Positions 34,746 through 45,635 of a DNA stretch of 64,000 bases are shown here, one piece after another. The DNA comes from Utricularia gibba (taxonomy: Eukaryota > Streptophyta > Magnoliopsida > Lamiales > Lentibulariaceae). Made by a program: the position numbers and the translations under genes. The notes beneath the pieces are model-generated. The model had not been told where the DNA came from. It worked only from the letters and a program-made list of their open reading frames with translations, and did not search any database. Every line of letters begins with the position of its first letter. Positions within the stretch are counted from its first letter, which is position 1. The stretch spans positions 682,001 to 746,000 of the forward strand of contig NEEC01000010.1 of NCBI GenBank assembly GCA_002189035.1, given 5' to 3'.

Positions 34746-35492
34746 TACATATAAAAAGAGTGAACTATTTTTTTTTTCTTTTTAATGTTTTAACCATTTA
34801 ATTTTTTATTCAAAATCAAAAAAAAGTTTCTAATTTTGTCTGTGTTGTTTGAAACTACACAACTAGTCTCAAGCCTAAAAAAAAGGAAAAAAAACTTGCA
34901 TATTGTTGTTATAGCTTTTGTATATCTTCATTCATTTTAGTTTTAGAGATATTAGAAAGTGTAATACTATGGTTCTTTATTATTGTTTTGATTCAAAAAA
35001 TAAAACCTCTTACTAGTATTTTGAATCACAAGGTGGCTATATAAAAACTATAAAAAAACATTTTGGAACAAAAATTGTATTAATTAGCCACATAGAAACA
35101 ATTTAAATACCCAAATGCAACAAGTGGAAATGAGCATGGGCAATAATAAGTAGGCAGATGTGTGCTGAAGATGTGTACTTGAAATCCCTTGCAAATGCAA
35201 ATCTCATTAGCCAACCAGATGACCATTGTGAACATGTACATATATAAAGTAATTATAGGAAACTCTTCTAAACCCGATGGATCACGACCCAGCAACCTAT
35301 ACTCGAGTGACCCATGAGTATGACTTGAGTCAAGGGTTAAAACCCATCCGCGCATGACTCGTCAACCCGTGACCCAGGGCATGACTCACCTTGGTTGGCC
35401 CGTGACCAGATGGTTTACGACCCATACACATGTCTATTATAAACCAATTAACAAACTTATGAGTAACATGGTAATGAGTTCAAGTAATATAT

Positions 35493-35848
35493 ACTATTAG
35501 AACTTTTCTTTTGAATAAGCTCATTCTGTAGTTATATTAAAAAACTTAACTCTAAGTGATGAATAATTCTAAGTGTAATATAGTTTGAGAATAGCATTGA
35601 TATTTTGATTTCATAAAGAACTTAAACGTATCAAACTTTTTATGTAATATCTAATATTGTTAATCACTCCCATTTCTTTCCTATTTTTGTAAATGTGACA
35701 TGGTATTATATACATTGAATTATAAAGATATTAATTTTTTAAGGACCATCTTTCTTAAGTAAGAGGATTGCTTTATTGGAAATTAACAAATTTATTAAAC
35801 ACCTTTGATTTGAAGGAACATATCAAAAGCACTCATGGTATAAAAAAT
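35493..35848 (+). repeat. degenerate terminal repeat D2
   Basis: Direct-orientation counterpart of D1 (16325-16380 plus 24540-24835). It lies just outside the hAT element and downstream of the gypsy integrase remnant, where the 3' LTR of that gypsy would be. Similarity about 65% by eye, so the element is old or the two are only family relatives. Confidence 0.55.
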
Positions 35849-35947
35849 AACCGATCCCAATTAAGTGTGGTAGACCGTTGGTAGACATGAGCCCCAATAA
35901 GTACAACATTCTCAAGTATATTTCCAGTTTTGGGAGAGGTTATCAGA

Positions 35948-37210
35948 CTAGTAATCCTGGCGTGGTGTCTGGCGAGCTTCTGCGAGGCTAACACGAATGG
36001 CTCTCCCGTTAAGGTCCTGAAGAAGAAACATGTATGGGATCAGAATGATTGTGGTGGTGGGTGGGCAGACGGGAAAACTTACGATGCCGTCCAAAGCTTC
36101 GATGGCGCTGCTGACCTCTTCAGGAGAACTGTATGCTACGAACCCAAATCCTCTTGATCTACCACTTTCCTTGTCGTATATTACTCTCGCTTCTTTCACC
36201 TTGCCCTGCCCACTGAAAAGAGTTTCCAGTGCAAGATTGTCGACGCCCCAAGCAAGGTTACCCACATGCACGCGATTCGTGTTATCAGAACTTGACCTCT
36301 CTGATCTCCGAGCTCCTCGGAATGAAGCACCTGAGCCTGAACCTTCTCTTCTTGAAGGAGGTGGTCCAGAGTTGACCCTCAACTCTCTGCCTTGAAGTTC
36401 CTGCACGTAACAGGGGGAATTAAGACTTGAAACGCATCATCAGCTCTTGGGCTTGCTGTGCACACAGCGTACCACAGATTTATTATTAGATGGAATATGG
36501 TAAACTACAAACCCAGTGTTGTTGCTCTCGGCCAGTGTGATCATCAAGCACAACTTGTGTGCGTGCGCCGATTAAAGAAGTAGGAGACTTACATATCCAT
36601 TAAATTGTTGAGCAGCAGCTTCAGCTTCCTCGCGTGTGGCCATTGTCACAAAACCAAAACCCCTGCTTCTTCCTGAGAACTTGTCGTATATGACCTGCCA
36701 ATTATCAGAATTAGCATAAGACTGAAGAACGACATTTAGGCAAACCAGACCACTGCGACTTCAACAGCAACTGAATTGAGGCAAAAAAAAAAAACAAAAA
36801 AAGGTCACTGAAGACAATTCAGAGAAATATCCGTGACAGATAGATACCTCAACCATCTCAACATTTCCAGCTTTCTCGAATACTTCAGCAAGCGCTGCAC
36901 TGTCAACACTGAAGGGCAAATTTCCGACGAAAAGCTTCAATTCAGATGAAAACCTAGACGACCCAGAGCCTGATAAATCGCGGATTTGATCCTCTTCGCT
37001 ATCTTCCGCCGTTTCCTTCAACTCACACGATACTGCAACGTTCCTGAGAAACCTGAAAATAGGGAGGCGGCGGTCGTTTCCCCTGATTGACAGAGCACTC
37101 GTGCACGTGCCGGAATAAGACACTGTAGCAGCGCCTCGGGAATAAGAGTGGTGGAGATTCCTCGGCAGTACTGAGAAGGAGTGGAGAGAAACAGCCATGG
37201 CTCCTTTCAT
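35948..37210 (-). CDS. chloroplast ribonucleoprotein (cpRNP) with two RRMs
   Basis: cpRNPs are nuclear-encoded proteins that bind chloroplast RNAs and support their stability, processing and editing. Four phase-0 exons on the minus strand, 37210-36848, 36694-36593, 36400-36083 and 36016-35948, give 283 aa with no breaks. The first ~60 residues are Ser/Arg-rich with few acids, like a plastid transit peptide, followed by an acidic stretch ([10 protein letters not shown]). RRM1 has RNP2 KLFVGNLPF and RNP1 [10 protein letters not shown] Ser/Gly/Arg linker follows. RRM2 has RVHVGNLAW and SRGFGFVAY. The start could be 37210 (MKGAMAVS) or 37198 (MAVS). Length and two-RRM plan fit the 28-31 kDa cpRNP group; I cannot tell which member. 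Confidence 0.93.
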
Positions 37211-38680
37211 CAACGTACCAATAGGCGAGAGTAAGAGAAGAGAGGAGGGATGAAGGCTTCTGATATGGGCCCATAGTGGGCTACCAGTATAGACATTGTT
37301 CATCAACGTCGCCCGAAAAAGCCCTTTCATCCCAAATTCAAAATGTGTTAAATTATTAGGGAAAATAACATTTCGTACCCATATTGTACAATTTGTTTGC
37401 ACAATATACCCATATCTTTTGAAATTACACTACATATACATTAACATAATCATTATTGCATATTACACCATTTGTCCTAATTTTATCGAATTTTCCCACC
37501 ATTAGCATGTGTACTCACATGTAATAATTTTTTTCACGACATACCCATCATATTTACAATAGTTTAATCGATAACCATAAGAATTTTATTATACGTTATA
37601 GCTATTTGATTTTTATTATAACAATAGATATTCATTTTAATGTTCAAGAGTTTTCTTTTAAAGAATATTTATTGATATTTGTTTTGTATTGAATATACTT
37701 ACTATAGTACTTGATTTTAATTTACGTGAATAACAAAAAAACACTAAATAAAAATTGCCAATTAGTATCCAAAACAAAATATACTTACAAATTATTCAAT
37801 AACATAAAAAAACAATTTTTTAATTTCATTCATCTTGTACATCATTCCCGACATTAAGTTCATGGGCAAAATCTTCAATTTATGCAACCTTGAACCAATC
37901 AGGTGTCATCTAAAACTCATCATTTGATAAAAATATTAGGAAACTGAAACTAACAATATTAGCGAATTTGTTAAGAAATCTTACAAAATAAGGAAATGCT
38001 TCTTTCTTGAATTCTTGAGGTGTCGTCTTCAAAAACAAATTAATGTAGTATAAGACATTTATACCACATTTTGTCCCCCTTTCTTGTTGTGGAACCTATG
38101 ACTTTTTGATTTAGACTAAGTAAGACGTAATCTAAAAAAATAACTTCAACTATCTTTGGACACAGAATCGGAATCTTCCTCAAATCGATTGTAGATTCTT
38201 TGGGTTTTTTGCCTTCAAACAGCATTTACACAAATCTAGGCATCCAAATACAAGAATAAAAACTCAAACTGAAATTTTAAAACTATAAACAATAACATAT
38301 TTGTGAATGTCGACTTCTACTATACTCTTTCTATGATATTCCATAGATTCAAGCATCAAAATACATCTTTTCTTTTTCCACTTGAAGTTGTACAAGATAA
38401 GCAAGAACTAATGTCTTCGACTAACTACTAGTATAAAAATGTATTTTCTTGATAAAATGTTTCCCTTTTTACCAAATTAGTCAAACAAGACGGATTATTA
38501 CTCATGCACTGATAAAACAATAATGCTTCAAGAAAGCTGCACTCCCTAATAGTATCATGAATGGTTCTATCAACAATTTTCCTGTCAAATGTATTAAAAC
38601 ATGTGTTGATAGATGTATTAAACAAAATACTCATGGCATTTTCCAAGCATATATTGAATTAACTTCAATAAAATACCAAA
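37211..38680. other. AT-rich intergenic region upstream of the cpRNP gene
   Basis: The first ~100 bp should be the cpRNP promoter and 5' UTR (minus strand). The rest is AT-rich with no recognisable domain on either strand; it may be the flank of the MULE relic that follows. Confidence 0.35.
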
Positions 38681-38689
38681 TCTTCGGGT

Positions 38690-40060
38690 GTCAATCATTC
38701 TGTATTATTCTAGTCCCTTGTTTCGAGCACCATTATGCAGCTCATTTGTTCGGGTTGATGGCAATATTGTGCACTCATGTGGAGCTGAAGTTGATGGTGT
38801 GATCTCAACTAGAATGGAGGGATCTTCGTGTTGTTTTTGTTTGCAAGTTCGTGCCTTATGGTCTAGTGTTTTATAAGTAGAACACAATATCACACGTGAT
38901 TCATTGAATGATTTTTTCCTTCGACCAAGTCCTATAGGAGTTTCATCTGGTAATCTTTTCCTATTTTTGGATGGTCTACCAACGTTTTTCCTTGCTGGTG
39001 GTGCTTCTAGAGATGGTTTATCAACACAAGGTCAATATTCAGATGAACATACGCCAATAAAACCTTGATAAACAGCATGGTAAGCTTCGACAGTGTAGTA
39101 CTGATCTATCCGCCTATAGGGATCCTCCCTAGAGACACATGGCAGACAAATAGCATGGCTACAAGGGATTCCAGTAAGTTATCATCTTCGGCATGAGCAT
39201 GATTTCAATGCTAGATCAACACAAACTTGTTCAAGAGTCAACCTTACAGTAACTTGTCAAATAAGGTCATTGCTAAGCTTTGGTGTACAATACTTTACAT
39301 TTTCAATAGATTTATCAAACAACTTATGAATACGAGGACAAATAGTTCTTGTCCTTTTCTACCCATCTGTCGCAATTACACAACCTAACCATCACAAGTT
39401 CTCAAATCAAGTCAAGTAGCTGAATAATTGATTTGTCTCTTTCTTCTAAAATGAAAGAATTAAAACTTTCTGATATATTGTTCAGTAATACACCGCATTT
39501 GATGTGCATATTAAAGAATGCACAACACCAACATTTAGCATGTTTGCTTTCTAACCACTTGTAAGCATCAGAGTCAAGAGCTTTCAATTTTTGCATTGCG
39601 GTGTCAAAAATTTTAGGAGTGGGTGCTCTAACTGCTTTCCACATTGTTGTCTTCAATAAAGGTAAACTATATCCAGCACGGTTCATATTTGTATATAAAT
39701 GTTTAAACACAGAATTGATTTTCAACTTCAGAAAAAATAATATCAAAAGCTGGAAGCAGTCCCTTGTCTTTATCAGATACAAAACAATATTTGTACATAT
39801 TTGTTGTATCGATTTCCAAGTTACTCCACAACAGGTTTAGAAACCATAGCCAACTTTCTTTATTCTCCCTTGTTACAAATGCTCATGTAATGGGGAAAAT
39901 GTTATTATTTGGATCCAATCCAACAGCCACAAGAACTTATCCTTGAAATGAACCCTTCAAGAAACATTCGTCGACACTAATAATGGGTCTACATGCTCTT
40001 AGAAAACCTTCCATACATGCTTTAAAGCACATGTAAACCCGTTGAAATTTTTTGGAATAT
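38690..40060 (-). pseudogene. MULE (MuDR-type) transposase remnant 1
   Basis: On the minus strand, 40060 down to 39780 reads FKACMEGFLRACRPIISVDE, then VAVGLDPNNNIFPIT, NKESWLWFLNLLW and FVSDKDKGLLPAF, the DDE core of plant MuDR transposases. The frame 39782-39402 continues with KALDSDAYKWLESKHAKCW and ILLNN-like NNISESFNSFILEERDK. Around 39260-39090 is a SWIM-type Cys/His segment (IPCSHAICLPC after a frame change), then GRPSKNRKRL and a C-terminal CSTYKTLDHKARTC knuckle near 38850. Several stops; no terminal inverted repeats identified. Confidence 0.82.
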
Positions 40061-42260
40061 CTATAGATTAAAAACAACGTTTATTTTGAATTCTACATCT
40101 ACTAAAAGACTTTGCAAGCATCAGTTACTTGTAATCGATCCTGAAATCATTATACAAGTTTTTTAAATTTATATTGTGTAGATTAGGACTTATAAATTTA
40201 TTTAATATGAAATTTTCATTTCTTGCAGCGATTTTAAAAAAATTTTGTTTATTAATAATCCTATCAATCAAATATATCCTAAATCTTAGGGGATCGACAC
40301 TAACAATTTTGTTAATTGGGAAATGTATGTTTGCCCAACTCTCTTTAAATTGATTTCTATAACAAGTGGATGTATTCTAATCTCTTCCACCCTTGATTAA
40401 GGCCTCATAGGCGCAATACTCACTATGGCATGGCTATAGTTTTGAACTTGTTGTGATGACATTTTGGGAGTTATTTGTGCTCTAGGTATTATGCCTATTG
40501 AGTGCCATTTCACATAATGGACGCTTCAACAAATTCATTCAATGTTATCTATTACAATGCATTTGGTTAGGGAAACTTCTTATGTACTTGCGGTTCAAGC
40601 AAAGCTCATGCACTATGATTCATTGCGACTCCTCAAACTGTCTTTTTAATGATAGAAGACCCAGTCTTTCATAGTAAAAAAAAAACTCATTTTAGTCAAG
40701 TATCACATGGAAAGGGAGTTGTTTAAAGATGAGCGAAAATCGCACTAAGTATTGTCCAATAGAACTTCAAGTAACATATGCAATGACAAAGCCTCTGCAT
40801 GCGGGACAATTTGAGCAGCTGAGTAATAAAATGGGACTTGTCAAGAGAGGTGCCTTCAAGGAGCAGTTTGTTGGACATTGAAGCCAAATCATCAAATGCC
40901 AAGTGAGAGTGTCAAATACACAAGTAAGTTATGCCGACCATGCTGCATACATGAGGACCTTCTATACCAAGGTCATGGTTCACCATGTTTCCATTATTAT
41001 AGCCATAATGCTAGTTTCTATCTTTTCATTCCATTCGTTATGCTTTCTGTTTTGCATCTTTGTCTGCTATACTTAGTGTTGTAGGTTGATCATATCAATT
41101 TGAATGAGAATTATCAGTTTTTTCCTTCTTTTGTGGTGATCTAATTCTCAGGTTGCTCATTCACTCACATATCAAATTGCAATCAATCAATGTTGCATCA
41201 GCTACACTCAAATGAGTGTGTACATTGATAATTATCCTTTTTTCGTGACATCCACTTTCGGTAGCTTGAATGATTAAAAATAGGTAGATGGCTGCCACCA
41301 TCAGGAGGGTTATTTCTGAAAACAAAAACAATTGGGATGAGGTATGTTGCACACATCCAAACCAAAATTAGAGATTCTGAAATGGTGATCTCTTTTTTTT
41401 TTTTTTGAAGGACTCACACCACAAAGGCCATGAATAATATGAAGGATTTGATGAAATGGGTGAGCTCATATCCAATGTATAAGAGGGAAGCGATTGTACT
41501 TGATCCATTAGTGAAGAAGTTGAAGTTCAGTACCTCGCTTGAGGGAGGCTTTGTGGAACTAAAAGAGAAGAGTCTTGTCTTCATAGATCATGGAAGATGC
41601 ACTCTAAGAGGTGTGAAGATTTTGATGAAAATCGCATGAGAACAATAACACAAAGGAAGCAACTTTTCTTTATTTTTTTACTCTATGTTGTTGGATATAA
41701 GAAAATTGTAGGAAAAACACCTCAATTTTCGGTAAGTATAAAGAATTTAATTCTTAAATTTTAAAATTGTAAAAAAAAAACAATTTAAGTTATCAAAACC
41801 ATGCAATGAAGATCCAAATGATTTTCAAAATTTTTAAAAAATAAATCAGTTCATAGTGTCATGAACTAGATTTAATTCTAAATCCAACAAAATATCATGT
41901 TGAGATTTTTTGCATTCGTATATAGAATACGATGAATCAAATCCCTTGTTAGGGTTATGTCATATTCTCATCTTACGATTTTTGAAGATTAACCAAGGTA
42001 AGACTATTAGATAAGGAGGAATGAAAGTTATAGATATTATTTATATTAATATACCATTATAACGATGTTGAGGTTAAAACTGATTAGTTCTGATAATAAG
42101 AAGTTAAATATTCAATTTTATAAATTTAGAGATAAAATATTTATAAAAAAATTAAATTAAATAACTTATGACATAATTTTGAAATTTAAAATTAAATCCT
42201 TTATACTAATTGTAACTTAAAACGATACCATCAAACTCTACCTTTTTGTATATTATAGCT
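40061..42260. other. AT-rich region with no recognised gene
   Basis: No known domain. A 69-codon plus-strand frame at 41430-41639 (starts MNNMKDLMKWVSSYP) is not recognised and stands alone. A T19-like run lies near 41392-41406. Confidence 0.35.
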
Positions 42261-43522
42261 GTTATGATAAAGGCGTTATAAGACCTTGTTTCCTCTTCAT
42301 TGAGCAACAGGCTCCAGCCTTCGGTTTTTTACCAGGATCGTGGAACTTTTTCCACATTAAAATCAATATTCTCTTCTTTTGAATTCGACAAATTTGATGT
42401 AATGTAAGATTTGCTTGATGATTTGGTTCAGGATTATGTGGGACTTTTTCTGGAAATACATGGTATAGGCGGCACCCAATAATTCGAACCAGAATGCCAA
42501 GATGGACTTTGCAACATCTGAGTGCGTATTCCATTAAATTAACACCTAGGTTCCCATAGGGGCCAAGTGCGTTCTGTTTGGCCTTCTTCAGTCTGCAGTT
42601 CAGCCACACGCCATGTTGAAGTCCATAAAAGACAAGAGGAGGTTCCATCTCAACATTCCACCATCCCGATGGGTTGGTTCTCAGAAGAGTAGCGTGCTGA
42701 ATGATTCATCCAATTCCTCTGCTGATCCCTAACACTACTCTCTCTAGTACACACGCATGTGCAAATCTTTTATAAGGCTTCGAAACACTGTTTTGCTTTG
42801 ATTTGGGAATGCCTTTTCACACACATCTCCCTGCCCTTGGGAAAAATCTGCCAAAATTTTCTGTTCGTCTCGAAATAACTTGGAAATTCGGATTTTTGAG
42901 TGTGCTCCATAGATGTGGGCCCGGTGAGTGTGGTGGCGTCACCGCGTTTGACAATGGAGAGGGTGGTAACCAATGGCGCACATTCGCGGCACCTGGAATG
43001 CGCTTAGATCTCGGACCACGGGGCGATTAGCACACATGTATATTTAGTGACTGGCCATGAGCTTTCCACCGAGTGTGCGACTATTTTTTTGTACAATTAT
43101 TACAGGAAGTCAACCCATGGGACCACCCTGGTCACAAGACAGGTTTTTTGTTTCTACCCTATTAAAAAAGAAATATATAAAAATGCACCCATTTGATCCG
43201 TCCAAAATCCATCGCTCCAATGAAAAGAATATAAAAAGATCATGTAAACGCAATCTCCTAGACGTATGCAGATAATCGTAGCCTCTATGCTTCTCGAGTC
43301 GGTGACTTGGACCGGGGTTCATGGACACCGGTTCGAACCCACGGAAAAAAGTAGAAGAGAATGGGGTCAACGACATCATCTGATTGGGACTTTAATTAAT
43401 ACTAAGTGCTCAGGAAAATGTAGACTTGTCAACGGGGTGGATTATGTATTACCTGAAAGTTCAGGGGCCTTCTGTTGAAGAAGCAACTGAAGGTTGTGTT
43501 ATATAAAGCAAAGTGCGTTTTG
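42261..43522. other. region upstream of the nitrate transporter gene
   Basis: A 128-codon minus-strand frame (42648-42262, starts MEPPLVFYGLQHG) is the longest open stretch; I do not recognise it and see no splice partners. The last ~100 bp hold a TATATAAAG word (43499-43507). The rest shows no repeat family shared with the window. Confidence 0.35.
43499..43507 (+). promoter_or_regulatory. TATA-box-like sequence before the NRT2 gene
   Basis: TATATAAAG lies 45 bp before the ATG at 43544 and 24 bp before the ATG at 43523. If it is the true TATA box, transcription would begin near 43530, favouring 43544 as the start codon. This is a guess from position. Confidence 0.35.
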
Positions 43523-43543
43523 ATGGACATCTATCAAGCAAAA

Positions 43544-45103
43544 ATGGCGGGGCGACAAGAATACGGCGAGACAGAGTTCTCGTTGCCGGTTGACTCTCAG
43601 AAGAAGGCGACTAAGCTGCTGATCTACTCCGTGGCGGCGCCGCACATGCGCGCCTTCCACCTATCCTGGATCCCGTACTTCGCCTGCTTCGTATCCAGCT
43701 TCGCTGCTCCGCCGCTGGTCCCTGTTATCCGTGATAACCTATCCCTCACAACCACTGAAGTCGGAAACGCCGGGATAGCGGCGGTATCCGGAGCGATTCT
43801 CGCCCGAAACATAATGGGAATCGCCTGTGACTTATTTGGGCCTCGTCTAGCCTCCGTCAGCATGCTACTCATCACTACGCCCGCTATTTACTGTTTCTCT
43901 GTGGTGGACTCTGCCACCACGTTTCTTTTGGTCCGTTTCTTCATTGGGTTCTCCCTCGCTACTTTCGTCTCGAACCAGTTTTGGATGAGCTCCATGTTCT
44001 CTGCCAACGTCGTGGGGACAGCGAACGCCTTCGCCGCCGGATGGGGTAACGTCGGCGGTGGAGCGACGCAGCTTATAATGCCTCTGGTTTTCGAACTCCT
44101 GCGCCACATCGGCTCCACCAGGTTCACAGCGTGGAGACTCGCGTTTTTCGTTCCCGGCCTGTTTCAGACTCTCATAGCCTACGCTGTTTTCTTTCTCGGC
44201 CAGGATTTGCCTGATGGGAACTTCTCCGAAGTTCGAAAATCCGGACAAAAGCACCGAGACAATTCTTACAAGGTCTTCTTGAACGCGATCAAGAACTACA
44301 GAGCGTGGATCTTGGCTCTGACTTACGGATATTGTTTCGGCGTTGAGCTCACCATTGATAACATCATCGCGAATTATTATTACGACAGATTTGGCCTGAA
44401 TCTCTCCACCTCGGGAACCGTCGCTGCGAGTTTTGGGTTGATGAATCTCTTCTCCCGGCCTAGCGGCGGCATGCTTTCCGATTACATGGCGAAGAGGTTT
44501 GGAATGAGAGGCCGACTGTGGGCGCTGTGGACATTCCAAACACTTGGAGGAATTTTCTGCATTCTCTCCGGAAAAGTGAACTCCCTGAGCGCGTCAATTG
44601 TAATGGTTCTCATCTTCTCCTTCTTCGTACAGAGCTGCTGTGGTCTCACCTTTGGAATCGCCCCCTTCGTTTCCCTAAGGTTCGCTTCCCTTAGAAAGTG
44701 TTTCCTTCTCCCTGAAAAAAATCTGATTCATGTTTCGTGGACTCCCAATTTCAGGTCCCTGGGCGTCGTCTCCGGCATGATCGGCAGCGGTGGAAACTTC
44801 GGATCACTTCTTACCCAAGTGATTTTCTTCAGGGGATCTCGGTATTCCACAGAGTCAGGGATCACTCTGATGGGGATAATGATCGTCTGCATCACGGCGT
44901 TGGTCCCGCTCATTTACTTCCCCCAGTGGGGCGGCATGCTCTTCCCGCCCTCGTCTGAAGCCACCGAAGAGGACTACTACTTGTCGGAATGGAGCCCGGA
45001 GGAGAAAAGCCATGGATTCCACCTTGCCAGCCTCAAGTTCTCTGAGAACAGCCATGGTGAAAGAGGTAACCGGGTCAGGGCCGTGGCCCAGATTGAGCAG
45101 TGA
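43544..45103 (+). CDS. NRT2.5: high-affinity nitrate transporter, NRT2.5-like
   Basis: NRT2 proteins are plasma-membrane MFS proton/nitrate symporters that usually need the partner NAR2/NRT3. NRT2.5 acts at very low nitrate and is induced by long starvation. Two exons, 43544-44679 and 44755-45103, give 494 aa without breaks. Signature segments: PHMRAFHLSWIPYFACFVS, GNAGIAAVSGA, CDLFGPRLAS, the MFS/NNP motif GFSLATFVSNQFWMSSMF, AAGWGNVGGG, GQDLPDGN, GVELTIDNIIANYYYDRFG, RFGMRGRLWALW, SLGVVSGMIGSGGN and YFPQWGGMLFPPS..TEEDYYLSEWS. This fits NRT2.5 better than NRT2.1, which has a longer N-terminus and a different tail. The 75-bp intron (44680-44754, gttcgc..ttcag) is a multiple of three and has no stop. 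An upstream in-frame ATG at 43523 adds seven residues. Confidence 0.92.
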   Translation: MAGRQEYGETEFSLPVDSQKKATKLLIYSVAAPHMRAFHLSWIPYFACFVSSFAAPPLVPVIRDNLSLTTTEVGNAGIAAVSGAILARNIMGIACDLFGPRLASVSMLLITTPAIYCFSVVDSATTFLLVRFFIGFSLATFVSNQFWMSSMFSANVVGTANAFAAGWGNVGGGATQLIMPLVFELLRHIGSTRFTAWRLAFFVPGLFQTLIAYAVFFLGQDLPDGNFSEVRKSGQKHRDNSYKVFLNAIKNYRAWILALTYGYCFGVELTIDNIIANYYYDRFGLNLSTSGTVAASFGLMNLFSRPSGGMLSDYMAKRFGMRGRLWALWTFQTLGGIFCILSGKVNSLSASIVMVLIFSFFVQSCCGLTFGIAPFVSLRFASLRKCFLLPEKNLIHVSWTPNFRSLGVVSGMIGSGGNFGSLLTQVIFFRGSRYSTESGITLMGIMIVCITALVPLIYFPQWGGMLFPPSSEATEEDYYLSEWSPEEKSHGFHLASLKFSENSHGERGNRVRAVAQIEQ

Positions 45104-45635
45104 CCCGTCATGTGTGATATGTTTATGATAATGAGTAGTTCTATTTGAATAAAACGCATGTAACATGGTGAGTGCCGCGTTGGTAGTAAATCATCATAAA
45201 AGTAACCACTGTCAAACCCCTTCGTACCTCTACAAAGTAGGCCAGCGTGTCTGGTCCTGTGTGTGTAAAAACTTGTATTTCATGCTTCGTGTATGTTAAA
45301 AACAGGTCAAGTTCGAGTCATGCGCACTCCCCAATCCATAGTCACCCACTCTTATTTCATATTCCTGTAATGTGCAATAATACTTGCATCTTCTGTAGAC
45401 CCCAAGCATTTTTACTCACACCGCCTCCTTGGAAGCTGCGCCACAAAGAATGCTATGAACTCGGGGTCGGGGCCCCTCGTTCATACGCCCTTCTTCAACA
45501 TCAAAATTTTAGCTTTAAGTTACATGGTCATATGGTGAAATAGCCCTTGCAGTGCACCAACATGAACCCAATGTTGTGGTACAGTTATCAAAGAGGGATG
45601 CTTTCATTTTTATTCATTACATCCGGTGGTAGAAG
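45104..45635. other. convergent 3' flanks of NRT2.5 and VTE4
   Basis: About 530 bp between the stop codons of two convergent genes, holding both 3' UTRs. No separate feature is seen. Confidence 0.45.

Larger units (their letters stand above)
30688..35436 (+). mobile_element. hAT DNA transposon, 4.75 kb, with perfect 8-bp target duplication
   Basis: Left end TAGAGGTGGGCATAGG, right end (reverse complement) TAGACATGTGTATGGG. The 8-bp flanks are identical: TTATAAAC at 30680-30687 and 35437-35444. Subterminal regions are rich in ACCCG/GGGT words. The inside holds a solo LTR (30757-32104) and a broken hAT transposase gene (32776-34745). It inserted just after the gypsy integrase remnant. Confidence 0.9.

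Noticed and set aside
36000-36400. Plus-strand frames at 35930-36157 and 36030-36395
   Set aside because: Both are antisense to cpRNP exons 3 and 4.
43330-43340. GGTTCGAACCC, a perfect tRNA/SINE B-box word
   Set aside because: No A box at the right distance, no cloverleaf and no SINE-like tail or target duplication.
43865-44539. 224-codon minus-strand frame
   Set aside because: It is antisense to the NRT2.5 exon and has no domain; long antisense frames are expected in GC-rich exons.
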